In this document: one piece after another, positions 48,898 to 57,352 of the stretch | How positions within the stretch are numbered: position 1 is the first letter of the stretch | Layout of the letters: every line of letters starts with the position of its first letter | Origin: Alphaproteobacteria bacterium | Lineage (GTDB): Bacteria; Pseudomonadota; Alphaproteobacteria; DSM-16000; Inquilinaceae | Reading direction: 5' to 3' | NCBI GenBank assembly: GCA_028284045.1 | Contig: JANQSN010000018.1 | Coordinates: 58,682 to 122,681, forward strand | DNA: 64,000 nt | Made by a program: the position numbers and the translations under genes | The notes under the pieces: generated by a model | Seen by the model: only the letters and a program-made list of their open reading frames with translations | Database searches by the model: none | Told to the model about the DNA's origin: nothing

Positions 48898-49728
48898 ATG
48901 GCGTTGAAGAACCTGATGGTCCTTGTCGACCAGTCGAAACATTCCCGCGACCGGATCGACTATGCGGCCTCGTTGGCCGACCGGTTCGATGCCCATCTGA
49001 TTGGCCAATACATCAAGCAGCCGTCGACCGTCCCGGCCTTCGTCATGGCGCAGATCCCGCCGGAGGCGCGGCAGATCCACGAGACCTCGATGGAGACCGT
49101 CGCGCAGTCCACCCACCGCCTGTTCGAGGAGCGCTTGCAGGCCGTCGGGCGGTACGACCGGTCGGAATGGCGGGTCGCCCGGGGCGAGCCGACCGCGGCC
49201 GCGGCGCTGCTGTCTCGCTATGCCGATCTGATGATCGCCGGCCAGCCGGATCCGGAGGAAGACGACGTCGAGGGCATGATCGATGCCGACGAGCTGGTGC
49301 TGAGCAGCGGACGCCCGGTGATGTTCGTGCCGCACGCCTTCCGCGCCGACACGATATGCGAGCGGGTGTTGATCGCCTGGGATGCCAGCCGCGAGGCGGC
49401 GCGCGCCGTCGCCGATGCCATGCCGATCCTGGAGCGGTCGCGCCATGTCACCGTGCTGTGCGTCAACCCACCCCAAGAGCTGGGGGACGAACCCGGCGCG
49501 GACATCGCGTTGCATCTGGCGCGCCACGACATCAGCGCCGAGGCCTCGCACATCTACGCCCGCGACATCGATCCGGGCGACGCCATCCTGTCGCGCGCGG
49601 CGGACCTCTCCGCCGATATGATCGTCATGGGGGCCTACGGCCGGCCGCGGCTGCGCGAGCTGGTGCTGGGTGGCGTCACCCGGCGGATGATCCGGCACAT
49701 GACCGTGCCGGTCCTGATGGCCCATTGA
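48898..49728 (+). CDS. Universal stress protein, two-domain type
   Basis: 276 residues from ATG 48898. The N-terminal domain begins KNLMVLVDQSKHSRDRIDYA. The C-terminal domain begins RVLIAWDASREAARAVADAM and carries the loop MGAYGRPRLRELVLGGVTRR, ending PVLMAH. Architecture parallels the Usp at 46179. The ribosome site GAGG lies inside a strong inverted repeat, so translational control is plausible. A ribokinase gene follows after 50 bases. Confidence 0.92.
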   Translation: MALKNLMVLVDQSKHSRDRIDYAASLADRFDAHLIGQYIKQPSTVPAFVMAQIPPEARQIHETSMETVAQSTHRLFEERLQAVGRYDRSEWRVARGEPTAAAALLSRYADLMIAGQPDPEEDDVEGMIDADELVLSSGRPVMFVPHAFRADTICERVLIAWDASREAARAVADAMPILERSRHVTVLCVNPPQELGDEPGADIALHLARHDISAEASHIYARDIDPGDAILSRAADLSADMIVMGAYGRPRLRELVLGGVTRRMIRHMTVPVLMAH

Positions 49729-49778
49729 TCGACTCTTGATCGGATAGACGCCGGCCTGACGGTCTCGCGGCATCGCCC

Positions 49779-50705
49779 ATGATTCTGGTCTTCGGCAGCC
49801 TGAACATCGACCTGGTCATGCAGGTGCCGAGCCTGCCGGAGCGTGGCGAGACCGTGATGTCGCCGGGCTATGTCTCCAAGCCCGGCGGCAAGGGCAACAA
49901 CCAGGCCATCGCGGCGGCCCGGGCCGGCGCGGAGGTCATGATGGTCGGCGCCGTCGGCCGCGATCCGTTCGGCGAGCGTCTCCTGGAGAACCTGGCCGCC
50001 AACGGCATCGCCGCCGCCGGCGTCCGCCAGGTCGCGGAGAATACCGGCGTCGCCTCCATCTGCGTCGACGTGCTGGGCGAGAACTTCATCACCGTGGCGG
50101 CCGGGGCGAACGCCTATGCCAGCGCGGCGTGGGTGCCGGAAGCCAGCCTGCATGTCCCGGCGACGACCGTCCTGTTGCAGATGGAGGTGCGCCCGGCGGA
50201 GAACTGGGCGCTGATCCGCCATGCCCATGAGAGCGGCGCCTTATCCCTCCTCAACGTTGCGCCGGTGGCACCGGTGCCGCGGCCGGTGCTCGACCTGCTC
50301 GACGTCTTGATCGTCAACCAGGTGGAGGCGGAGACGGTCGCCGGCGTGCTCGGGCTGACGGTCGACGATCCGGCGACGCTGGCGCTGACCATCGCGGAGG
50401 CGGCACACCTCACCTGCGTGGTCACCCTGGGGCAGGAGGGTGCGCTCGCCGCCCGGCCGGGGGAGTTGTGGCGGGTCGGCCGGTTGCCGGTGCAGGCGGT
50501 CGACACCACCGGCGCCGGCGATGCCTTCACCGGGGTGCTCGCCGCGTCCTTCGATGCGGACTACGATCTCCCGGCCGCGTTGCATCGCGCGGCGGTCGCC
50601 GGCGGGCTGGCGTGCCAGGAGCTGGGGGCGCAGGAGAGCCTGCCGACCAGTGCCGGCATCGAGGCGGCGTTGGGGAGGCTGGCCCCGCCGGAGCGGGTGC
50701 GCTAA
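49779..50705 (+). CDS. rbsK: Ribokinase (PfkB family)
   Basis: 308 residues. The PfkB N-terminal signature is KPGGKGNNQAIAAARAGAEV after FGSLNIDLVMQVPSLPERGE. The C-terminal signature with the catalytic Asp is VDTTGAGDAFTGVLA. The NQ-E motif is VNQVEAE. Length and both blocks fit ribokinase, which phosphorylates D-ribose; another sugar or nucleoside is possible because no ribose transporter is adjacent. The start ATG lacks a clear ribosome site. Confidence 0.87.
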   Translation: MILVFGSLNIDLVMQVPSLPERGETVMSPGYVSKPGGKGNNQAIAAARAGAEVMMVGAVGRDPFGERLLENLAANGIAAAGVRQVAENTGVASICVDVLGENFITVAAGANAYASAAWVPEASLHVPATTVLLQMEVRPAENWALIRHAHESGALSLLNVAPVAPVPRPVLDLLDVLIVNQVEAETVAGVLGLTVDDPATLALTIAEAAHLTCVVTLGQEGALAARPGELWRVGRLPVQAVDTTGAGDAFTGVLAASFDADYDLPAALHRAAVAGGLACQELGAQESLPTSAGIEAALGRLAPPERVR

Positions 50706-50770
50706 GGCTTCTGGGCGCAGAATGCATGGGCTCCGGTAGAGAAGCCCCGATAGAGAAGGATGTGGCGCGG

Positions 50771-51958
50771 ATGCCCGTCATCAACAGCATCGCCGCGTGG
50801 CAGGCGGAGATGGCCGCCTGGCGGCAGGATTTCCACCGCCATCCGGAGCTTGGCTTCAAGGAGTTCCGCACCGCCGACATCGTGGCGGAGAAGCTGGCGT
50901 CCTGGGGTATCGAGGTGCATCGCGGCCTCGCCGGAACCGGTGTCGTCGGCGTTTTGCGCGGCCAGTCCGACGGCGGCCGCCGCGTCGGCCTGCGCGCCGA
51001 TATGGACGCGCTGCCGATGACGGAGGAGACAGGGCTGCCCTACCAGTCGGAGACGCCGGGCGTGTTCCACGGCTGCGGCCACGACGGGCATATGACCATG
51101 CTGCTCGGCGCGGCGCGCTACCTGGCGGAGACCCGGGCCTTCGACGGCACCGTCCATTTCATCTTCCAGCCGGCCGAGGAGGGCGGCGGCGGCGCCGACG
51201 TCATGGTCCGCGAGGGGCTGTTCGACCGCTTCGACTGCGACGAGGTCTACGCGATCCACAACTGGCCGGAGCTGCCGGCGGGCGAAGTCGGCGTACGCGT
51301 CGGGCCGATGATGGCCGCGACCGACACCTTCGACATCACCATCAACGGTGTCGGCGGTCATGCCGCGATGCCGCATCTGACGCGCGATCCCGTGGTCATC
51401 GCCGCCCAGGTGGTGACCGCCTTGCAGACCCTGGTCAGCCGCCGGACCGACCCGCTGGACAACGCGGTGCTCAGCGTCACGCGCATCCAGGCCGGCAGCG
51501 CCTACAATGTGATCCCGCGCGAGGCGGTGCTGTGCGGCACCATCCGCACCTTCCGCGAGGAGACGCGCCGGCGCGTCGCCGACGACATGCAGCGCCTGGT
51601 CGCCGGCCTCGGTCAGGCCTACCAGGTCTCCATCGCCTGCAAGGTCGAGCGCGGCTATCCGCCGACGGTCAATCACGACCGCGAAAGCGCGTTCGCGGCG
51701 GAGGCGGCGGGCCGGGTCGTCGGCGCCGACCGGGTCCGCCAGGACATCGAGCCGGTGATGGGCGGCGAGGATTTCGCCTATATGCTGAACGCGCGGCCGG
51801 GCGCCTATCTCTGGGTCGGGCAGGGCGGGGGTCCGAGCGCCTGCTCCGTGCACAATCCGGGCTACGACTTCAACGACGAGATCTTGCCGGTCGGTGCCAG
51901 CTTCTTCGCCGCGCTGGTCGAACAGCGGCTGCCGCGCGCCGGCGGAGACGGCGCTTAG
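50771..51958 (+). CDS. M20 family (M20D) amidohydrolase/aminoacylase
   Basis: 395 residues from ATG 50771. Blocks are FHRHPELGFKEFRTADIVAE, RADMDALPMTEETGLPYQSE, HGCGHDGHMTMLLGAARYL and FIFQPAEEGGGGADVMV (zinc ligands and catalytic Glu), with the dimerisation domain GVGGHAAMPHLTRDPV. This is the hippurate hydrolase/N-acyl-amino-acid amidohydrolase group; the substrate is probably an N-acylated amino acid. No signal peptide. Upstream in-frame ATG at 50726 would add 15 residues and has a poorer context. Confidence 0.92.
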   Translation: MPVINSIAAWQAEMAAWRQDFHRHPELGFKEFRTADIVAEKLASWGIEVHRGLAGTGVVGVLRGQSDGGRRVGLRADMDALPMTEETGLPYQSETPGVFHGCGHDGHMTMLLGAARYLAETRAFDGTVHFIFQPAEEGGGGADVMVREGLFDRFDCDEVYAIHNWPELPAGEVGVRVGPMMAATDTFDITINGVGGHAAMPHLTRDPVVIAAQVVTALQTLVSRRTDPLDNAVLSVTRIQAGSAYNVIPREAVLCGTIRTFREETRRRVADDMQRLVAGLGQAYQVSIACKVERGYPPTVNHDRESAFAAEAAGRVVGADRVRQDIEPVMGGEDFAYMLNARPGAYLWVGQGGGPSACSVHNPGYDFNDEILPVGASFFAALVEQRLPRAGGDGA

Positions 51959-52133
51959 GGGCGCGTTAGGAGCTTTTCGTTTGACGCTGACCCGCCCGCC
52001 CCCCCGCCCGGCCCCCCATTCCAGGATACTGCCGTGGCGGGCCGGGCGGGGGAGCGGGCTGGCGCCGGTTCAACGGCGGCGCAAGGCGCCGTAGAAGCAA
52101 CAACGGGGACGGACGAACAGGGAGTTGTCCACT

Positions 52134-52673
52134 ATGGCCGAGACGGTGACGACGGGGTGGCGCCTGGCCGCGGCGGTGGCCGCCGTGCTGACGCTGGGCG
52201 CGTGTGCCGACGAAGAGGGGGCCCCGAGCGCCGACGCCGATGACGCGGCGGCGATGGAGACCGCCGAGGCGGCGCCGGAGGCGACCGAGGCTGAGGCGAC
52301 CCCGGCCCCGGCCCCGGTGCTGGAGATCGCCGGGGCGCGCCAATGGGGCGGTCCGTTGAGCGCCGTCGCCGTCGACCTGACCATGACGGCGCGCGATCAG
52401 CGGGCCTGGGACATCCTGTGGCAGCTTATCGGCCAGCCGCAGCCGGGGCCGCTGCCCGGCGGGGCGATGGCCGTCGCGGTGTTCCTGCAGGGCCGCGATG
52501 CGGCCGGCTTCAGCGTCGACATCGCCGATGTGACGGCGGCCGGCGACGGCGTCGCCGTTACCTTCCAAGAGGTCGCACCGGCCGGCAGCCCGCCGCCCGC
52601 CGGTGTCGGGGCGCCTTATGTCGTTCGGCTGGTTCCCCTGGCGGATGGGCCGGTGACGTTCCGCGAAGGCTGA
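52134..52673 (+). CDS. Lipoprotein with PrcB C-terminal-like domain
   Basis: 179 residues from ATG 52134 (AGGGAG nine bases before it; the TTG at 52125 would be too close to that site). The lipobox LTLGAC is followed by an acidic Ala/Glu linker (about 28-60). The C-terminal domain (about 75-175), with WDILWQLIGQPQPGPLPGG, AVAVFLQGRDAAGFSVDI and VTFQEVAPAGSPPPAG, resembles the PrcB_C domain. That domain is found in exported proteins, including a protease-complex subunit of Treponema. It ends ten bases from the convergent permease gene. Function is unknown. Confidence 0.62.
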   Translation: MAETVTTGWRLAAAVAAVLTLGACADEEGAPSADADDAAAMETAEAAPEATEAEATPAPAPVLEIAGARQWGGPLSAVAVDLTMTARDQRAWDILWQLIGQPQPGPLPGGAMAVAVFLQGRDAAGFSVDIADVTAAGDGVAVTFQEVAPAGSPPPAGVGAPYVVRLVPLADGPVTFREG

Positions 52674-52683
52674 TCGACGCACC

Positions 52684-53580
52684 TCAAGCCGGGCGGCGCG
52701 CGTTGCCGCCCAGCCTGGGGTCGTAGGCGTTCAGCAGGCCGTCGCCCAACAGGTTGCAGGCGATCACCGTCACGAAGATCAGCGCGCCCGGCATCACCGC
52801 CAGGCGCGGCGCCGTCCAGATCAGCTCCTGCGCGTTGGTCAGCATGTTGCCCCAGCTCGCCGCCGGCGGCTGGATGCCGACGCCGAGGAAGCTGAGCACC
52901 GATTCCAAGAGGATCACCTGGCCCACCGCCAGCGTCGTCGCGACGATCACCGGCGAGGCGACATTGGGCAGGATGTGGCGGACCATGATCGCCAGATGGC
53001 CGGTGCCCAGCGCGCGGGCTGCGCGGACATAGTCGCGCTGGCGCACCGACAGCGTGGCCGCGCGCACCAGCCGGGCCACCGTGGTCCAGCCGACCAGGGC
53101 GACGATCAGGATGATGCGCCCCAGCCCGCCGCCCGGGTCGCCCTCCAGGCCGCCCCAGACCTTCGCCGGATCCACCGCCGACAGGACGATCAGCAGCGGC
53201 AGCAGGGGCAGCGCGATCACCGCATCGGTGACGCGCATCAGGGCCGCATCCGTGCGCCCGGCGAAGTAGCCGGCGGCCAGCCCGATCACCGTGCCGATCA
53301 GCGCCGCCCCGGCCGCCGCGGCGACGGCGACGGTCAACGACACCCGCCCGCCATAGAGCAGCCGCACCAGCAGGTCGCGCCCCAGCTCGTCGGTGCCCAG
53401 GGGATGGGCGGGCGAGGGTGGGGCCGCCCGGTTCAGCAGATCGACCCCCGCCGGATCGTGGCCCAAGAGGGCGGCCACCAGCGGTGCCGCGGCCGCGGCG
53501 ACGGCCAGGCCGGCCAGCACCGCCGCGGCGATGGCCGCCGGAAGGCCGAGGTGCCGGCGCCGAGGGCCGCCCGTCGTCAT
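52684..53580 (-). CDS. ABC importer permease, DppC/OppC type
   Basis: 298 residues from ATG 53580, overlapping the upstream permease stop (ATGA). The N-terminal OppC region (PLGTDELGRDLLVRLLYGGR) and the EAA loop (VRAARALGTGHLAIMVRHIL followed by PN) are typical. About six membrane helices. It is the second permease of a peptide/nickel-type importer. An ATP-binding gene would normally follow but none is present; the next gene is convergent. Confidence 0.93.
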   Translation of the reverse strand: MTTGGPRRRHLGLPAAIAAAVLAGLAVAAAAAPLVAALLGHDPAGVDLLNRAAPPSPAHPLGTDELGRDLLVRLLYGGRVSLTVAVAAAAGAALIGTVIGLAAGYFAGRTDAALMRVTDAVIALPLLPLLIVLSAVDPAKVWGGLEGDPGGGLGRIILIVALVGWTTVARLVRAATLSVRQRDYVRAARALGTGHLAIMVRHILPNVASPVIVATTLAVGQVILLESVLSFLGVGIQPPAASWGNMLTNAQELIWTAPRLAVMPGALIFVTVIACNLLGDGLLNAYDPRLGGNARRPA

Positions 53581-54542
53581 CCGGGTCCGGTCCGGTAGGT
53601 GACGCGCGGATCGGCCGCGGCATAGGCGATGTCGGCGGCGAGGTTGGCCAGCAGGGTCATCACCGTGGCCAGCAGCAGGCCGATCAACGCCAGGTTGAAG
53701 TCGTTGCCCAGCACCGAGTCGTAGATCAGCCGCCCCATGCCGAGATAGCCGAACATCGTTTCGGTCACGAGCGCGCCGGAGAACAGCGCCCCGAAGTCCA
53801 GCGCGACCAGGGTGATCAGCGGCGCCGTCGCGTTCGGCCAGGCATGACGCCACAGCGCGCGGGGGCGCGCGGTGCCCTTGGCGGCGGCGGTGCGCATATA
53901 GTCCTGGGCCAGCTCCTGGCGCATGGCGGCGCGGACATGGCGGGTATAGGTGGCCACGCTGGCCAAGGTCAGCGTCGCCACCGGCAGCACCAGATGGCGC
54001 GCCTGGTCCCAGAGGCCCGTGGCCTCCAGCGCGCCGGTGCCGCCCGCCGGCAGCCAGCCCAGCGCGACGGCGAACAGCATGATCAGCAACAGCGCCAGCC
54101 AGAAGGGCGGGATCGACACGCCGGCGAAGCAGGCGAGGTTGATCGCGGTATCCAGCCGGCTGCCCGCCCGCGCCGCCGCCAAGACGCCGAGCGGCACGGC
54201 GATCGCCAGGGCCAGCACCACCGCCGCGCCGATCAGCAGCAGCGTGTTGACCAGGCGCGGCAGCAGGATCTGTTCGACCGGCACCGCATGCACCCGGCTG
54301 AAGCCGAAATCGCCGGCCAGCGCGTTGCCCGCCCAGGCCAGGTAGCGGACCACCAAGGGTTGGTCGAGCCCGTAGAGCGCGCGCAGCCGCTCGGCATCCG
54401 CGCTGGTCATCTCCGGATTGCCGGACAGCAGGATGTCGATGGGGTCGCCCGGCATCAGCCCGATCAGGGCGTAGACGACGAAGCTCATCGCCGCCAGGAC
54501 GATCAGGGCCTGCAGCCCCCTATGGACGGCGAACCGCAGCAT
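53577..54542 (-). CDS. ABC importer permease, DppB/OppB type
   Basis: 321 residues. The start MLRFAVHRGLQALIVLAAMS and LMPGDPIDILLSGNPEMTSA followed by LRALYGLDQPLVVRYLAW are characteristic of OppB. The EAA loop is MRTAAAKGTARPRALWRHAW followed by PNA. About six membrane helices. It lies 24 bases after the binding protein gene and overlaps DppC-type permease by four bases. Confidence 0.94.
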   Translation of the reverse strand: MLRFAVHRGLQALIVLAAMSFVVYALIGLMPGDPIDILLSGNPEMTSADAERLRALYGLDQPLVVRYLAWAGNALAGDFGFSRVHAVPVEQILLPRLVNTLLLIGAAVVLALAIAVPLGVLAAARAGSRLDTAINLACFAGVSIPPFWLALLLIMLFAVALGWLPAGGTGALEATGLWDQARHLVLPVATLTLASVATYTRHVRAAMRQELAQDYMRTAAAKGTARPRALWRHAWPNATAPLITLVALDFGALFSGALVTETMFGYLGMGRLIYDSVLGNDFNLALIGLLLATVMTLLANLAADIAYAAADPRVTYRTGPG

Positions 54543-54566
54543 CGACGGCGCCCCGGATGCGGCGCC

Positions 54567-56237
54567 TCACGGCCGGTCGATGCGGCGCCAGGTCTCGATC
54601 CACATCGTCGACGGCGTGCGGTGGCCGGTCGGCCGGACGCCCTCCAGCCACACCGGCAGCACATGCGGGTTGGAGCGGAAATAGAGCGGCAGCGCCGGCA
54701 GCTCTTCCGCATAGAGCGCCTGCAACGCCGCCCACAGCGGCAGCCGGGCGTCGGCGTCCAGCTCCTCCTCGATCGCGGCGATCAGGCGGTCCATCTCCGC
54801 GTTGCGGAAACCCGGATAGTTCTGGCCGGCCCAGTTGTTCTCCGGTGTCGGGATATGGCTGGAATGCAGGATGGTGCGCGGCACGTTCTCCGGCGGCGAG
54901 ACCCAGGCGAACATCGCCATATGGTCGAACGCGCGCCGGCTGACCGTGCTGCCGAAGAAGACGCGCGGTGGCTCGTTCTCGATCAAGATGTCGACGCCGA
55001 CCGACCGCCACTGCGCTTGCAAGACCTGCTGCACCAGCTCGCGGCTGCGGTTGCCCGCCGTGGTCATCAGCGTGAAGCGTAGCGCGTCGCCGTCGGCGTT
55101 GTGGCGGATGCCGTCCTCCAGCCGGTCGAAGCCGGCCTCGTCGAACAGCTGGCCCGCCCGTTCCGGATCGAAACCGTAGGTCGGCACTGCCGGGTCGTAG
55201 GCGACGTCCAGCGGGGCGATGGAGGTATGGGCGACCGGTTGGTGGCCCTGGAAGAGCTGGTCGACCAGCGTCTGTCGGTCGAGCGCATGGAGCAGGCCGC
55301 GGCGGATGCGGCGGTCGGCGAGGACCGGGTCGTCGAGGTTGAGATCGATATGCTCGTAGGTCAGCGAGGGCTGGAAATCGATCTGGAAATCATCGCCGTG
55401 GCGATCGGCGAAGGCGATCGCCTGGTCGACGGTCAGCCCCAGCTCCCCGGCGATCATGTCGATGTCGCCGGCCAGGAGATTGGCCTCCAACGCCGCCGTG
55501 TTCTCGATGCTGCGGACGGTGAGGCGGGTGAAGAAGGGTTCCGGCCCCGCCCAGGTCTCGTTGTGCTCCAGCACGACCTGGGCGCCGCTCTCCACCGCGA
55601 CCGGGCGGTAGGGGCCGAACCACAGCCCCGGCTCGGTCGGATCGGTGGCGTAGAGGGTGCGGCTGCGGTAGTTTGCCGGGTCGTCCTGGAAGATCGGGCG
55701 TTCCAGATGGGCCGGCAGCAGTTCCAGGTCGTTGATCGCGTTGTAGTCGTAGATGATGGGCGTGACGGTCAGATGGGCGCGGTGCGGGCCCTCCACATCG
55801 ATGTCGACGATGCGTTGGTACAGCTCGATATTGGCGTAGGGCGCCAGCGGGTGGCGCCCCAGTTCCCACGAGAAGACGAGATCGTCGGTGGTGACCGGCG
55901 TGCCGTCGCCCCAGGCGAGGTCGTCGGCCAGGTCGACGGTCATGCGCACGGCCTCGCGGCCGTCGTCCAGGGTGACGCGGGTCGCCAGGCCATTCTCCAG
56001 CGTCGGCAGCGTCGTGCACACGACGCAGGTCAGCGCCCAGTCGTGATCGAAGGTGGTGATCGGCCGGCGGGCCATGTGGTTGATGTAGCTGGCCGCCACC
56101 GACGGCTCGATGGACGGGTGCAGGATCGGCGGAAACTGGCTGACGCCGATGGTCAGGTGCCGGTCGTCCGCTGCCGCCGTCCCGGCGGGCAGCAGGGCGA
56201 GCGTGACGGCCGCGGCCAGGCGGGCGAGGCGGCCCAC
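54567..56237 (-). CDS. Family 5 ABC solute-binding protein of the adjacent importer
   Basis: 556 residues from GTG 56237, four bases after the pyrE stop. Signal peptide about 1-25 (LARLAAAVTLALLPAGTAAA). The SBP core includes LTIGVSQFPPILHPSIEPS, DDLAWGDGTPVTTDDLVFSW and RRIRRGLLHALDRQTLVDQL. It supplies the following two permeases; ligand unknown. A longer frame upstream reads through pyrE in another frame and is not used. Placement right behind pyrE suggests a shared transcript. Confidence 0.92.
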   Translation of the reverse strand: MGRLARLAAAVTLALLPAGTAAADDRHLTIGVSQFPPILHPSIEPSVAASYINHMARRPITTFDHDWALTCVVCTTLPTLENGLATRVTLDDGREAVRMTVDLADDLAWGDGTPVTTDDLVFSWELGRHPLAPYANIELYQRIVDIDVEGPHRAHLTVTPIIYDYNAINDLELLPAHLERPIFQDDPANYRSRTLYATDPTEPGLWFGPYRPVAVESGAQVVLEHNETWAGPEPFFTRLTVRSIENTAALEANLLAGDIDMIAGELGLTVDQAIAFADRHGDDFQIDFQPSLTYEHIDLNLDDPVLADRRIRRGLLHALDRQTLVDQLFQGHQPVAHTSIAPLDVAYDPAVPTYGFDPERAGQLFDEAGFDRLEDGIRHNADGDALRFTLMTTAGNRSRELVQQVLQAQWRSVGVDILIENEPPRVFFGSTVSRRAFDHMAMFAWVSPPENVPRTILHSSHIPTPENNWAGQNYPGFRNAEMDRLIAAIEEELDADARLPLWAALQALYAEELPALPLYFRSNPHVLPVWLEGVRPTGHRTPSTMWIETWRRIDRP

Positions 56238-56241
56238 CGGC

Positions 56242-56946
56242 TCAGCTCGCCTGGCCGACGACGGCGCCGCTATGGGCGGCCGACCAGCCGTCGGGATCGG
56301 CCAGGAAGCTGCGGACCGCGGCCAGTGCGTCGGCGCCCAACAGGCCATCGGCCTCCGCGACGGCCAGCACGTCGGTCCAGGTCGCCAGCGCATGGGCGGC
56401 GACGCCCAGCCCGGCCAGCGCATCGCCGGCGAAGACGCCGTAGCGGAAGATCACCGCCGTGTGCGCGACCGCCGCCCCGGCCTCGCGCAGCGCCTGCACG
56501 AAATCGACCTTGGAGCCGCCATCGGTCATCAGGTCTTCCACCAGCAGCACCCGCTGGCCCGCCGACACCACGCCTTCGATGCGCGCGTCGCGCCCGAAGC
56601 CCTTGGGCTTCTTGCGGACATAGAGCATCGGCAGGGCCAGCCGGTCGGCCACCCAGGCGGCAAACGGGATGCCCGCCGTCTCCCCGCCGGCCACGGCGTC
56701 GAAGGCCTCCAGGCCCGCCGCCTCGCCCACCTGGTCGACCAGCAGGCCGATCAGCCGGGCGCGCGCCCGCGGAAAAGAGATCAGCCGCCGGCAGTCGACA
56801 TAGACCGGGCTGGCGAGGCCGGAGGTGAAGGTGAACGGTTCCTCCGGTCGGACGAAGATCGACCGCGTTTCCAGGAGGGCGCGCGCGGCCAGGCGGGCGC
56901 GCGGGTCGATGGCGGGATCGATGGCGGCGGGGATGGGATCGGCCAC
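56242..56946 (-). CDS. pyrE: Orotate phosphoribosyltransferase
   Basis: 234 residues from GTG 56946 (no early ATG in frame). It couples orotate with PRPP to make OMP in pyrimidine synthesis. The PRPP motif is VLLVEDLMTDGGSKVDF, with FTFTSGLASPVYVDCRRLI and AGIPFAAWVADRL in the usual positions. It is slightly longer than the E. coli enzyme. It is the first gene ahead of the importer genes on this strand. Confidence 0.94.
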   Translation of the reverse strand: MADPIPAAIDPAIDPRARLAARALLETRSIFVRPEEPFTFTSGLASPVYVDCRRLISFPRARARLIGLLVDQVGEAAGLEAFDAVAGGETAGIPFAAWVADRLALPMLYVRKKPKGFGRDARIEGVVSAGQRVLLVEDLMTDGGSKVDFVQALREAGAAVAHTAVIFRYGVFAGDALAGLGVAAHALATWTDVLAVAEADGLLGADALAAVRSFLADPDGWSAAHSGAVVGQAS

Positions 56947-57075
56947 AGGGGGCCTCCAGTCGGCGGGACGAATGGGTGGTGACGCCGCTACGAGGACGCC
57001 AGCCGGAATGTTACCGGCTGGCGTTCCGGGCGCAACCGCCGCCGGTTGCCGCGCTCAGATGATCCTGCTCTAGAC

Positions 57076-57336
57076 TGAATCGACAGTCATCGCCGCCGCC
57101 CGTTGAAGCCCTCCCCCTCGATGGGGGAGGGTTGGGTGGGGGTGATGCTTGTCGGTGGAGAAGCCTGACAAAGAGCCACCTTTCGACGGCGCCGTTGGTT
57201 GGGTACGGACGTTGCGGCGCGAGATGGGCGCCCCGCAGGCGCTGACGTCGTGCGGCGACATCACCCCCACCCCGACAATCACCCCCACCCTAACCCGCCC
57301 CCATCGAGGGGGAGGGAAGTCCTGAATGTCGATTGA
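57076..57336. mobile_element. MITE-like repeat, copy 2 (261 bases)
   Basis: Same layout as the element at 36254. Terminal repeats are TGAATCGACAGTCA (57076-57089) and TGAATGTCGATTGA (57323-57336), with inner hairpin repeats at about 57110-57144 and 57274-57316. One hairpin flank is duplicated here (ATCACCCCCACCC occurs twice). CTAG stands just outside both ends (57070-57073 and 57339-57342), a possible target duplication. It fills most of the 406-base gap between pyrE and the exoprotein gene; the remainder shows nothing. Confidence 0.72.
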
Positions 57337-57352
57337 ACCTAGGCCTCCCGGA

